The notes under the pieces are model-generated. The model saw nothing but the letters and a program-made list of their open reading frames with translations. It was not told the origin of the DNA and ran no database searches. From Heligmosomoides polygyrus polygyrus (taxonomy: Eukaryota > Nematoda > Chromadorea > Rhabditida > Heligmosomidae): a stretch of DNA of 64,000 nucleotides. The translations under genes and the position numbers were made by a program. The first letter of the stretch is position 1. Each line of letters opens with the position of its first letter. The DNA lies in assembly GCA_947396885.1 (NCBI GenBank), contig OX377204.1, positions 39,517,975 to 39,581,974 on the forward strand, given 5' to 3'. Below are positions 1 to 10,728 of the stretch, piece by piece.

Positions 1-206
1 TGTATCGGCTGCGCCAGCAGTGTCCCGAATAACTTATATCTTCGTGTTATTAAGGCAGGTAGGAAGGCGAAAAGACGAACTGTCGTACTCCACCTGACTC
101 CAGAAAGCGTTCAGCAGTTGCGCACGGAATGTGTCGCCATGCCGTAATGAACTTATGGAGAGTATGTAGATTCACATCCAGAAGTGCTTGGTTAACAAGT
201 CCTTTA
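1..206. other. flank without recognisable feature
   Basis: This is the host flank of the first mariner copy. I see no supported coding region or repeat here. Confidence 0.5.
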
Positions 207-390
207 TATTAGGTTGTCCCACACGGAAAGTCGCATCCATTGTGGTTTTCTTTTCACAGTTATTCGCATCGCATTGTGAGCTTACTTAAGGTTAGTTTTT
301 CGTGGCATTTCATCTTCTACATTTCCTATTTTTCGTATTTCGTTCTCGTTTTTCGGTTTCTAAAATTCCTTTCCTAGCCTCCAGAATACA

Positions 391-2298
391 ATGAACCAGA
401 AAATGATTGAGCGCGCGTGCCTGCTCTACGACTTCAGATAGAAGAAATCCGCTGCGGAATCGCATCGTTCGTTGATATCTGCATTTCGCAATGATGTCGT
501 TTTCAAAAGTCAATGCAAGCGGTAGTTTCAACGTCTTGCCGCGGGCGATGAAAGTCTTGAAGAAGAAGGGCACGGAAGACAGGCGCCTATCCTGGATAAC
601 GGCCTTTCACGGACTGCCGTTGAAGCTGATCCGACACGATCGACTCGGGAGCTTGCAGTAGAGCTTCTCTGCTCCAAATCCTACTCCAAATCCTGCTTCA
701 AATCAAAATGCAAATCGAGTTGACACGTCCTCTCTCAACTTGCTGCATGCTCATGCGGGGCCTCATATCGCAAAAGTCGTTCAGCAGAAAACTGAGGAAC
801 TTGGTTGCACCGTTTTGCCTCATCCGCTATGCAGCCCTGACAATGCCCCATCCGACAACCACATATAAGGCGTCTCAAAAAAATGTATACACTGTTTGAA
901 AGGCGATGACTTTGCTCACAGTAAAGGTAGCGAAGAAGTTGAGCGCTAGCGGGAAAGCTTTAGAAAATGGAAATTTTCTGACATATGAGCGGTGTGGAAT
1001 GTGCCATGCGCTCGTTTGATATTTTGCATTTTACACTCGATTGATTGTGTTTCGCTTGAGTGCTTGCCATAATTTCTTCAGAAAGTGGCCGTTCCGACTG
1101 ATTTGAGCTTCTTTTAATATAGCTTAAAAACACACTACGGATTGCAAAAAATACAGGATATCCTAAAAATGCAGGTACTATTTGAAAGGTCCTAACATTA
1201 CTGCTAGTGAAGCTTTTGAAGGCTCATATAAACGCGCAGGGTTACGAGATTTCTGTGGTGTGTAAAGTCAAGATTGCGCCATGCCACCGCCGAAAACCTT
1301 GCATTTCAGACTTGACTGATTGTGGATGGGCTGAATACTTGTTACAATCTTGTTACTACTTGGCCATATTGACTTGTGCTGTGCTTCTTTCAACGTTGAG
1401 AACCTGACAATGATGTGAAAGACACGCGACATGCAAGCTTATTGATTTCACAATTTAAATTGAGCAAGAGCCCATTTTCCAAGACGGATTCTATGGGCTG
1501 ATGAAACAACATTCAAGCTGAATGAACAAGTTCATCGGCATAATTGCAGCTGCTGGTTGCCGGAAAACGTTAAAAGAAGCACAGTGTAGCCAAGCAGTAA
1601 CAAGACTGTTAAAGCATTCAGCCGATGCACAATCAATCGAGTCTGAAATGGAAGTATATACACTCCACAGAAATCTCGTTACACTATGTTTTCATATAAG
1701 CCTCACATCTCTTCAAAAGCTTCACTATCAGCAATGTTAAAACTTCTCAAATAGTACCTGCATTTTTTAAAGACACCCTGCATTTTTGCAAACTATAGTG
1801 CGTTTTTAAGTTATAGACCTTAAAAAAAGCTGAAATCAATCAAAACGGCCACATTGTGGAGAAATTATAGCAAATATTCAAGCGAAGCACAATCAATCGA
1901 GTGTAAAATGCAAAATATCAGACGAGCGCATGGTGCATTCCATACCGCTCATATGTCAGAAAATTTCTACTATCTTAAGCTTTCATACTAGCCCTCAACT
2001 CCTTCGGTACCTTTACTGTGAGCAAAGTCATCGCCTTTCAAACAGTGTATACATTTTTTTGAGACACCTTGTATTCCGCTCGATGCAGCGCCCCTTGGCT
2101 GGGAAGAAATTCGCCGACCACGACGAAATCCGGGTGTAGGTGAGTAAATTCCTCGATTCGCGGTCAGCTCATTTCTTTAAAGAAGGGATCCAATCTTTGC
2201 GTGTGCGTTGGGAAAAGGTTGTTGATAGTTGTGGAGAATATATTACCGAACTAAGTTTGGTTTCAATCGCTTTGTATGAAATTAACTTTTCGGTCTGA
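391..2298 (+). pseudogene. mariner D34D transposase pseudogene
   Basis: Mariner transposases bind their own terminal repeats and cut and paste the element. The reading starts near ATG 391 (MNQKMIERACLLYDF). It continues, with frame breaks, through a helix-turn-helix part ending in EADPTRSTRELAVEL (about 608-663). The middle, including the first catalytic aspartate (the TGDESW motif), is deleted. The second aspartate (codon 749-751) is Ala in the context LLHAHAGPH. The third is kept (854-856, in APSDNHI), 34 codons later. The palindromic element interrupts the gene right after this point. The C-terminus resumes at 2074 (FRSMQRPLAGKKF), with an internal TAG near 2134 where Trp is usual, and closes at TGA 2296-2298. 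The gene is dead by several independent lesions. Confidence 0.85.
866..2071. mobile_element. 1.2 kb foldback MITE inserted in the mariner
   Basis: Almost the whole element is one imperfect palindrome centred near 1468. The outer ends match best: left AAGGCGTCTCAAAAAAATGT against reverse-complemented right AAGGTGTCTCAAAAAAATGT. The match continues, with divergence, for over 500 bp per arm. Each arm also holds two direct copies of a roughly 265-bp unit, for example around 1007-1060 and 1272-1330. TA duplications at 864-865 and 2072-2073 fit the mariner reading frame when the element is removed. No transposase is encoded, so it is non-autonomous and probably moved by a Tc1/mariner-like enzyme (inference). 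Confidence 0.85.
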
Positions 2299-2468
2299 AG
2301 CGACATTCCGTGAGGGACACCCTAATAGTTTGTAAGAATGAAACAAAAATGTGTTAAGAGCAGAAGGATCGCCCTCGCTCGCGGAAATCGCTTTAGAGAT
2401 AATCTCAAACCTCTGTCCTTATGAATTACCGTATTCATATACATACAACCCCATTAATCAAAACAGAC

Positions 2469-2576
2469 CAGGGGACGGATTCATCAACGACTTACAGCCA
2501 TTTAACAGAGAAAATACAGCGGAAAACCTTGATAGCGCGGCGAAATGTTTCACCCTATCGCTCGATAAGCCGCGCT
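2469..2576 (+). repeat. dispersed repeat, copy 1
   Basis: This block matches the arm of the foldback at 13871-14048, sharing GGATTCATCAACGACTTACA, then TTTAAC.GAGAAA, then the motif GATAAGCCGCG. It is a single arm here, with no partner nearby. Just downstream, AAAAGGTCATGTGCTA is duplicated in tandem (about 2608-2660). Confidence 0.7.
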
Positions 2577-2814
2577 GTGAGTGGATCATGAACGAGGAAT
2601 AGGTGCCTTCACCAAAAAGGTCATGTGCTATAAGCCTAAAAGGTCATGTGCTACAAGCCCAACAGGCTCCGCTTTCTAAATTTGGCTCACTATGTACATT
2701 TGGTCATGCTTTGGACAAGTGTTGAGTTTAGAAGCTTTGTATGCATTCATAAGAAACTTGTCGTCTTTCAGAAGGGCACAACAAAAATGTTATGTTTACC
2801 ATTATTTGTTATTA

Positions 2815-3737
2815 CAGGGTGCACCAAAATTATGGCGACCAGGTATTCGAATCGGCGAAAGCGAAAATAAAGGACTTTCAAGAAGCCAACGAAGCGATAA
2901 CGTTCATTAGTCCAATGCCATTGCGAACTATATACAACATTGAGATTCGAATACATCTCCATCGCCGTCGATACAGGCTTTGAAACACGTCGGGAGAGCA
3001 TCGACGGCGGCACGCAAGTATGGCGCGTCGAGCCATTCCACGCCTTCTGGAGAACTTCCTTCAATGAATCCATGGAGCGGTGAGGTTTCTGGCAAGCATT
3101 GGCTTCCAGAACAGCCCGGACGGGGTAATACATCAGATTCAAATTCGGAGAATTTTTTGGCCACTCGTGGAAGCTGTTGAAGTCCGAGAAGTTCTCTTTG
3201 CAACAGTCTTGCACCATTCTCGCTCTGCGAGCTGGAGTTCCGTCCTGTTGGAAGGTGCAGGAGCGGTTTCCAAGGTGAGCACTAGCCCAGGGCACTTAAT
3301 CCAGAAGGCCCAAATAGTTTTCCTTGATCTCCGTTTCTTGCGACATCCGGTGGACCGGGTTCCTGCGAGTTCGCCCGCGTACCTTCCTGATGTTGTCCGT
3401 AGTTGTCACAGATACGTGTCTTCCTCGTCTGGATCTATCATTCTCGCTTCCCAGGTTCTTGAAGCGTCTGATGGATCTATATAGAACACTTAGATAAACT
3501 CCAAGACGCTGGTGAATATCTCGTGCCGAGAAACCTTGACGGTAAAGTTCAATGGTTGAAGCACGGTGGCACGAACGTTTCGACATGTTGAAAAACTATT
3601 TATTTTTGTGATTGGTTGAGATAAGCCTTAACAGATTGACGCAGTAAAAACAATAAAAGCATAGAAAAAAGCAGACGCTGCAATAGGAGGTCAAATTGTT
3701 CGCGCATGTGCTGTCGTCATAATTTTGGCGCACCCTG
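2815..3737 (-). mobile_element. Tc1/mariner-like transposon, internally deleted
   Basis: The inverted termini are CAGGGTGCACCAAAATTATG on the left and, in reverse complement, CAGGGTGCGCCAAAATTATG on the right. TA lies directly left of the element and 3 bp beyond its right end, so the target duplication is not perfectly preserved. The 923-bp interior carries the remains of a transposase on the minus strand. Confidence 0.85.
2928..3586 (-). pseudogene. Tc1/mariner-like transposase pseudogene
   Basis: The N-terminal piece (3586-3296, 96 codons) has the paired helix-turn-helix style of this family (ELYRQGFSARDIHQRLGV, later VRGRTRRNP). About 100 residues with the first catalytic Asp are then missing. 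The second catalytic block is present as FQQDGTPARRARMVQD. The third block, normally PDLNPMD, reads PNLNLMYY, so the catalytic Asp is lost. The C-terminal end (LRAAVDALPTCFKACIDGDG) lies in another frame, showing a frameshift near 3030. The enzyme cannot be active. Confidence 0.85.
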
Positions 3738-4797
3738 AACTATTTATTCAAGGGGACGACGTTAGATCGATTTAACACTGCCTCCTGGAACCCTATGTGG
3801 TGTGTCGCAATTTTTTAAAATGTATTCTTCCCTACTCAACTGCAGAAAAGATCTTCAGAGATAAGGTCGCACCATGCACCTTCCCAATGTGCCGCGATGC
3901 TGCTTATTTTCATATAATAGGTGCACTAAGTCCATCAACGAGAACTTTTGCGATTAAGCAATGTACGTTTTTCTAAACGTATTACTCTTCTCAAGGGTTT
4001 TATAAAAACATATTTAGGTACACGAGGTGACCAACAAAACACTTCCGGGCCTAGAAAAAAACTAGAAATGGAATAGATACGTTATTTTTCGGCAAGAAAA
4101 CTAGCTTATCGGCTGAGACAGTTCCAAGAGATAACGTGTAACAGAGAATCAGGAAGTTGCGTGCTTACTCGTGCATTCCCAATTAATTGCACCTTCGCGT
4201 ATCTTGACTTTATGGTGGATATGCGAATATCTTGGCGTATGCACATCTCTCTTAGGACGAAATTCTGAATATGTCCCAGACACCCTTTTTTTAAATCAGA
4301 ATTGAGGTGAAAACTAAATTTTAGGGTTTTCCTTAAAGCACTAGTTATGACTGAAGGTTCGTGCGGAGTTTTATATAATCGAAATCGTTGCTCAACGTGA
4401 AGGCTTAGCCAATGCAGACGCAATATTCCCTTCACTCCTGGATTGTAATACCTCACATAAATGGCACCAGTTGACAACGCAAGACCATACATAGAGCAAG
4501 TCGCGATCTCAACGCGAAATGCAAGATTTAGATTTCCCTGCACTTCGGACTACGCAGCAGATCCCTGCTGTGATAACACTGTTTGGGACACCTTGTATAT
4601 TGGCGTTTTTGAGATAACAATACCCTGACTCTTACGCATACGCTTTTCTGTCTATTATTTTCTGCAGTAAGGATACCAGCGTCGATGACATGTGTTCTGC
4701 GTATTTTTGCTCCACCCATAAGTCATCTCTCATCTCAGTCATCGAGTGTCGTAAATGTGATTTTATCAGCAGAAATTGGAACTTTTCGATGGCAGGG

Positions 4798-4801
<4 letters not shown>

Positions 4802-4839
<38 letters not shown>
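4802..4839. repeat. (AG)19 microsatellite
   Basis: Uninterrupted AG dinucleotide run of about 38 bp. Confidence 0.98.
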
Positions 4840-4841
<2 letters not shown>

Positions 4842-7800
4842 GTGGGCAAATCCAGGTATAACAGGGTCCTGTGATGCTGAACGTCGTCCACTATGAACAT
4901 TGGTTTCTTCTCAGTGTATGATTATACCGGTTTTTGAAGCGCTCCGCTAACAAAATATCTTTATATTTAGGCGTCTGTTGTCTTGCGTTACTGCTGTTAT
5001 TGTTAGGAACATATGGAAGGTAATTATCAGAAGATTTCCCGCGAGGCCAAAACTGCGCCTATCATCTTCTGGCTTGTACGCTATCGGGTGCAACAAATAA
5101 CTGTAGGTTGAAAGGATGAGTGTTCCAAGCCCCGCGTCTTAGATAAAACCTTTAACAGTAACCGCCTTTCGTTATGCGCCTTTGGAGATGACTTATTCTC
5201 TTCCACTTCCTGTATCATATTTCCCTCCTATTCCCTCACAACCAATATAATTCTCGTTGTTATTAGATGTAGTTATTCAACACAGCGCGACACGCGAATA
5301 CCTCTTCTATTTTAGCATTGGAGACCCATAGATCTTTCATTCGGAGATGCAGAACTGGCGTGACTGAGAATCGGAGCTCAATCAGGGGTAGCAGAAGGAG
5401 ACAAATTTTGAAGACTGAAAGTAGAGAGCCTGGGATAGGCTGTCCATCCTTTTGCGAGAAAGGAGCGTGCTGATAAATTACATGGGCAAAGAGGGCGACA
5501 ACGCTTTTGGCGGAAAAGCAGCAGTTTTCCAGATTTCTCTGGAATGGTTGCATGCACATCACAACCCAACCTTCACAGTTAGAATCGGATATTGGCTTTG
5601 CTCCCTACGTTGCTTTGCTATTCGAACGTACTGTAGCAATAGTACGTGTCTGACGTTTTCTACATATCTATGCTTATCTCTGCCATGTTAAATGCTTGAA
5701 TTCGCTCTCCTGAAAAGTGAGCACAGAAAAGCGGCCCGTCCGCTGGTGTTGAGGATGTCCTTTACGTAATGTTCCTTTACGTTCTTTTTGTTATCAATTC
5801 CTCCCTTTTCTGATGCAGTTGTGTGGCGAAGATGCTTGAAGGGCTTTTTCCGTTATCACTGCTACGGTAGGAAATGCCTTTAGTAAGTGCGCACTTGAAA
5901 AGTCATTGGCAGTATGTACAAGGCTAGAGCGAGCCGGTTGTCGCTTTCGTGTGAGTAGAAACTGGTGTTATTGTGCTAGTATTACCAAGGCGGCCCCGAA
6001 ATTAGCTATAGAATGCACGCCGAAAACGCCGAAAGGCAAGTTCAACGCGCAACACCAATTCCCTCCCGGGCATCTTGATGCGCGAAGTCTCCAGGCGTCA
6101 TTTAAAAAACGAATATCCGCTGTTTTGACCATGTCTTCAGACTCAGCGCACAATCAGCGAGGGGAGTGCTCTAAGCCTAGCAACAGGTAGCCAATGAGCA
6201 TTAAAAGGGCCCAGCGAGTCTCACCTGAATAGCGATCGCGAACGCATCCTCTCCACACCGATTTCGAACCCTAAGCTTAAAATCTCCTTTGTCTTCAAGT
6301 CGCAGCCGTCTGATGATCAGCACGGTGGTGAGGCCGACGTTCTCAATCTGGAAAGAGGCTGTTCACTATTGCACTTCAGCGACTCCGATGAATGTCATGT
6401 GTTTTATGTATCGTGCTCCCTTCCACAGCTACCTTAAATCGGTCCGAGTCGGCAGCGATTAGTTGACCGTGATTGTCTAGCCATTCTACTGACGGAGTAG
6501 GCTTACCTGAAATGCAGTGCCACATAAAAGAGATAATATTCCAATTTTCAATTTTTTAAATGACATTGGCTTTTCCTGCGGTTCAAGATCCAGAACAAAG
6601 CCATATAGCATGAACATGATCTTAGTGGATTTTTCCCAATGTCAGTTAGTTTTTAGAATTGCGGGATACATGATGAATTTTGCGAAATGTTATTGTAAGG
6701 AACATCATCGCGCTTCTAGTGGTCCTACATATCAGACACAGAGAAGTCGGAATGGCACCACTCATAGCAGCGCTCGTATTTACAGGAAACGTTCCTAACA
6801 CACTCGCGCAAACTCCTTCGTCACAAACCCCACTGGTTTTTTGTCGCTGCGCCTATTGGGACGTTTATTCTGCGTTCTAACACCTCGGCGCTCCCGCGTC
6901 CGGGGGCCCATAATCCATAGCAAAATATGGAGAGAGAATTCGAGCGGAATGGTGACCATGGCGAAATTTGACCTTTTGCAGCGACGTCGTTCTCCATAGG
7001 CGGCCGGCTCCTTGAAGATAGCGAAAGCTCACTAGCGGAATAGGCTAATCCATGTAACAACCCAAACCGGAAGCAGGGACGGAAGGCTGTGCACAGGCTG
7101 GCCTCTCCCCAGTGATATTGGATCGCGTATCTCGAGCATCAGGAAAGTTCGCAAATGGGAAAGCAAGAATGTTCTAGTACGTGCATGATTCTGCTGCTGC
7201 TGAGCGTCTCTATCGGACAATACTTGACATATTCGATGTAAGGCGTTTAGTTGCGTAGATTGTTCGTCTCCAACCTTGCGCCACTTTTAGGCCTCTGATG
7301 ACGACGGTTCACTCAAAGGGTTAGGCCAAAATAAAGTACCTACAACCTCGTGTTTGGCACAGCACTAATATACTGCTGAAACTTATTTGACGCTTATTTG
7401 GCAACTTGGACAGCTCCAGGTGACGATAGACGATCGTTAGACGAAAACGCAAGAAATTTTCCTGGAACGACTCCTTCAATTTCCACTGCTACATATTGAC
7501 TAATTAATAGCAATGTAATTCCTGGTTTAGCTTCACTACAAATATAGTACCAGAGAATAATCTTGGCTACGACAGGCAGTCAAAAATGCATTTTCGGTTA
7601 AAATGCACACTGTGTAGACTTCTTCATGATCCTGCTTCAGCTCAACGAATGGGAAGCTTATAACCCCAAACGGTAATTCCTAATTAGGGACTTCCCTAAT
7701 ACTCTAGTGTAAGTGTCGTGAATATGGCCAGCTGAGCCAGACTCAAAAGATCCAAAAACTTTCATGCGCGACGCAACCGTTATTCTCCTAATCAGCGTGA

Positions 7801-7869
7801 GTGAAGCTTAGCTCAGCCCTGCATTGGGACCATTAAGCCTATGTAATAGCTAACTAATAAATTAGAAAT

Positions 7870-7892
7870 AAATAATAATAATAATAATAATA
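7870..7892. repeat. (AAT)n microsatellite
   Basis: About seven AAT/ATA units without interruption. Confidence 0.95.
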
Positions 7893-8048
7893 AAGAAAGA
7901 GAAGTTAGAACCCAAATATTTTAGAGGAATAAGGCGCTAATGTGTTCATCTATAGGAGGGTTCACCAAGAGTCAATACAACAGCCAGATACCGCCATACT
8001 GGCACCGCGATGTTCTGTGGAACTGTGCTGTACAGCGCTTTGCAACTA

Positions 8049-8971
8049 TTAGGGGGGGGGGGCAAAAGTAATGAGACACCCCATGCCGTGTCCAAATATC
8101 TCGTGGCTGGAGTCTGGTTTCGTGCTTGTCGTATTTGTATGTTTGTATGCTACTTACTGAAGCCCATCTTAGAAGTTACCACTTCCGCCCTTTCCAGAAG
8201 CATGCCAAAACCCCAGCCTGTCTCATGCCGAAACCCCAGTCGACGAGTCGACCTGTGTCGCGCAAATCTCCCCCAATTCCCAACCCCAAGCAGCCTGGGC
8301 TCAATAATCATGCAAGATGAGAAGTACGTCTTCTACCTTAACCCTGTCAAGCAGCGAGTCTCGGTGAGGCCTGGTGACCTGTTACCGACCTTCGTTCGGC
8401 GAGATGTTCACGGCGAGAAGCACATTCTGGGCTTTTGGGTCTGTGCCCATGGATCGGTTTACCGGAAGCTGTTTCCCAAGAGCACTACGATGAACTCCAA
8501 GGCCATGGTGAACGAAATAGAAGAGATGAGATTAGAGCGAAGGAGAGATGAGAAGAGATTCATTCGCAGCGCTTCAAAAAGGTTCTCCTCTTCAACAACG
8601 CCGCACCCCATCGGGAAAAAGTAAACCACGGATAAGCTTGTCCAACTGGGCTACGTTCACATGCCTCACCCACCGTATTCGCTGGACATCTCTCCATGGG
8701 ACTACCACTACTACTTGAGCCTACAGGACTTCCTGGTGGGAAGGGACACAAGAATCCAAACAGTCCTTGACAACCATATCGAGCAGTTGATCAACACCAG
8801 GCTCAAGCAGTTCTGTAAGGATGGGATCAGGAAGTTGACTGAGCGATGGCAGCAAGGTCCTTGCCCTTGATGGCAAATATATTCCTCAGCATCGTTGAGT
8901 TGTAATTGAGTTATAGAGAGATAAAGATTTTTTCAATTTTGTCTCACTTTTACTTTTGCCCCCCCCCCTAA
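8049..8971 (+). mobile_element. mariner-like transposon with oligo-G terminal repeats
   Basis: The ends are TTAGGGGGGGGGGGCAAAAG on the left and its reverse complement on the right (10 C instead of 11 G), then a shared TGAGAC. TA flanks both sides (8047-8048 and 8972-8973). The 923-bp length implies an internal deletion relative to a full-length element. It encodes the C-terminal two thirds of a transposase. Confidence 0.9.
8306..8870 (+). pseudogene. mariner-like transposase pseudogene
   Basis: The first catalytic region is kept (IIMQDEKYVF, then SVRPGDLLPTFVRRDVHGEKH and LFPKSTTMNSKAMV). The second catalytic block appears only in another frame as LFNNAAPHREK, where the expected Asp is Asn. 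The third is present as VHMPHPPYSLDISPWDYH, followed by SLQDFLVGRD and a typical C-terminus (KLTERWQQ). The N-terminal DNA-binding part is missing. The frame change lies near 8560-8590 and a stop near 8633. Confidence 0.85.
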
Positions 8972-10417
8972 TAGGTTGCCCAATTCTCTGTTGTCCTTCT
9001 GTCCATATACCACACCGATTCCCGTAATATTCTGGAACTATTCTGGAAGCAGAAGACTTTCGTGTATTTACACTCCGAAACGTTTTCAGGTGTTTGCCAT
9101 GACAGATCGATTTCTGCTTCGAAGAAGGATCGTGTAATTTGGATACTAACTGTTTTCATAGACTCTCAAAGGGGGTATTTGGAAGGGACGTTCGTCCATT
9201 AGTGGGAATGGTTCTTCCAACAAGCAGTTTTAGAGAATAAATGGAATAAGTGCGCTCTCCTTCCGAATGCGCATGGTTTTTTGCTAATTTCAGCTCACCT
9301 GCTGCATCCGAGAGAGTAATTGCTTCTGATGTTTGAATGGACGGTTTTAGATGCTGCAGCTGAGCCAGATTATTTTTAAAAGGATGCGTTACACATTTGC
9401 GGAGGACATACGCTGGTTCGTTGACAAATTTTGGCGCATGTGAACCAATTATATGTTGGCTGATTGTCGTAACTTTCATAATCAATCCAGAGATACAAGT
9501 TCAGCCTTGGCGTCACTCTTTTCTATATCACAATATTGATGTTAGATTTAGAACCATCTGACAAAACCTGAACAATAAGGTCTTTTTGTCGCAGGATTGT
9601 GTTCTAAAACTCTGTTCAGGCACCGAATTCCTATCAAAGTGGGATTTGGAAAACAGAGGACCAGTTCGCAGTTGAGCATGAGTATCCCTAAAGATCGCAC
9701 CAAGAGTCTCCAGTAGGCCTAGGCCGAAGGTTTTTTGAACGATGTATTGCGCTCCAGTCATTCGTAGTTTGAGAATGAGTCCCTGCTTGCCTAGGATCGA
9801 GCGAACGTCAGAAGTGGGCTTGCGTCATGCCGGAAAGGAAGATATTAGGGCAACAAAGAGTGAACATTAAGTGGAGGCGAACGAAATGGTTCACAAGTAG
9901 AGGGAATGCAGAGCGAGGGAAATACTTCCACCATTGTCGAGAACCAAATCCATTCGCCAAGGCCGCCTAGTTAACGTTAAGGCTACTGAAAATCTTCCAG
10001 GTCGGCACACTCGTACTACCTCTACTGCTACTGCTTGGCCGAAGACAAGAGGAAAAGTTCGATCTTTTCGCTCCATCGTTCCTCTAGGGGCTGGCTGGTG
10101 TATATGGCTGCTCTAGTTCTTCTGCGTTCTCCATTTCACTGTACAAGTCGCTGACTCGAAGGTTAGCGGGTACATGGGATAGGCTCATGCGTATTCGAGG
10201 TTAAAACGAAAAGGTTTGCGGCCATTCATTTCAGAAAACTTGGAAAGCGTTCAATCAGTTTGACGCGAGTCATCTCCATTGAATGCGCCTCGAATTCGGG
10301 ATGACGGGGCGGGCGGAGCGAGGGGGAGAGGAGTTGGCAGAGCGCCACCGCCTTCGCTTTTCATACCCTCGTGATTTTAATTGCTTAACCGACAGCGTCT
10401 TTTCGCTCTCCGAACAG
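8972..10417. other. stretch without recognisable gene
   Basis: Short open frames only. GC content rises from about 10270, just upstream of the exon-like block at 10418. Confidence 0.5.
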
Positions 10418-10509
10418 GTGCAATCGACCCAGGCCGAGTACCTCATTTCTGTCTGCTCTGCTCCGTCGCGCCACCGACTGTCCGCATCCGACGTCATCAT
10501 GCCGACTAT
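10418..10509 (+). CDS. candidate 5' exon, product unknown
   Basis: A pyrimidine-rich acceptor (TTTTCGCTCTCCGAACAG) precedes a 92-nt GC-rich block that ends in an ideal donor, ACTAT|GTGAGT. The block is open in the frame beginning VQSTQAEYLISVCSAPSRHR. It also holds an ATG at 10499 that would give only Met-Pro-Thr before the junction. It may be a coding exon or a 5' leader exon. No family is recognised and no partner exon is certain. Confidence 0.3.
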
Positions 10510-10662
10510 GTGAGTGCTTTGTAGTCCTTCAGCAGTTCCTGCTCGCATTTCGTGACCACTCGTCTTCCCAAGCGAAAACAAGCGATCTGACGGCTGCCAT
10601 CGGCCCACATCTCTAGGGCTCTAGAGTCCCGCCGGCCGACAGCGCTGCCGGCCAACAACGGC

Positions 10663-10728
10663 TCTTTCCATCTTCAGGGAGCTGCCGCTTCAGGGAGCTG
10701 CGTCGCATCTTCAGGGAGCTGCGTCGGA
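10663..10728 (+). repeat. triplicated CTTCAGGGAGCTGC block
   Basis: The string CTTCAGGGAGCTGC occurs three times (G of AG at 10677, 10693 and 10714). Each copy looks like a 3' splice acceptor with its exon start. The first is preceded by a pyrimidine tract (GCTCTTTCCATCTTCAG). Confidence 0.6.

Larger units (their letters stand above)
209..2325 (+). mobile_element. mariner-type transposon, split by a nested element
   Basis: Terminal inverted repeats of about 30 bp begin TTAGGTTGTCCCACACGGAA on the left and, in reverse complement, TTAGGGTGTCCCTCACGGAA on the right. TA dinucleotides flank both ends (207-208 and 2326-2327), as expected for Tc1/mariner target duplication. Removing the nested palindromic element at 866-2071 leaves about 0.9 kb. 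Full mariners are near 1.3 kb, so an internal deletion is also present. The interior encodes a broken D34D transposase on the + strand. Confidence 0.85.
3738..8048. other. 4.3 kb without recognisable gene
   Basis: Only short open frames occur, none with a family signature or convincing splice signals. At about 4586-4600 the sequence TGGGACACCTTGTA resembles the outer end of the palindromic element at 866-2071, but no clear partner end was found. Two microsatellites (4802, 7870) are listed separately. Confidence 0.5.

Noticed and set aside
4540..4600. Right end of another palindromic element (TGGGACACCTTGTA)
   Set aside because: Similar to the end of the 866-2071 element, but the only candidate opposite end (near 4022) matches too weakly to define an element.
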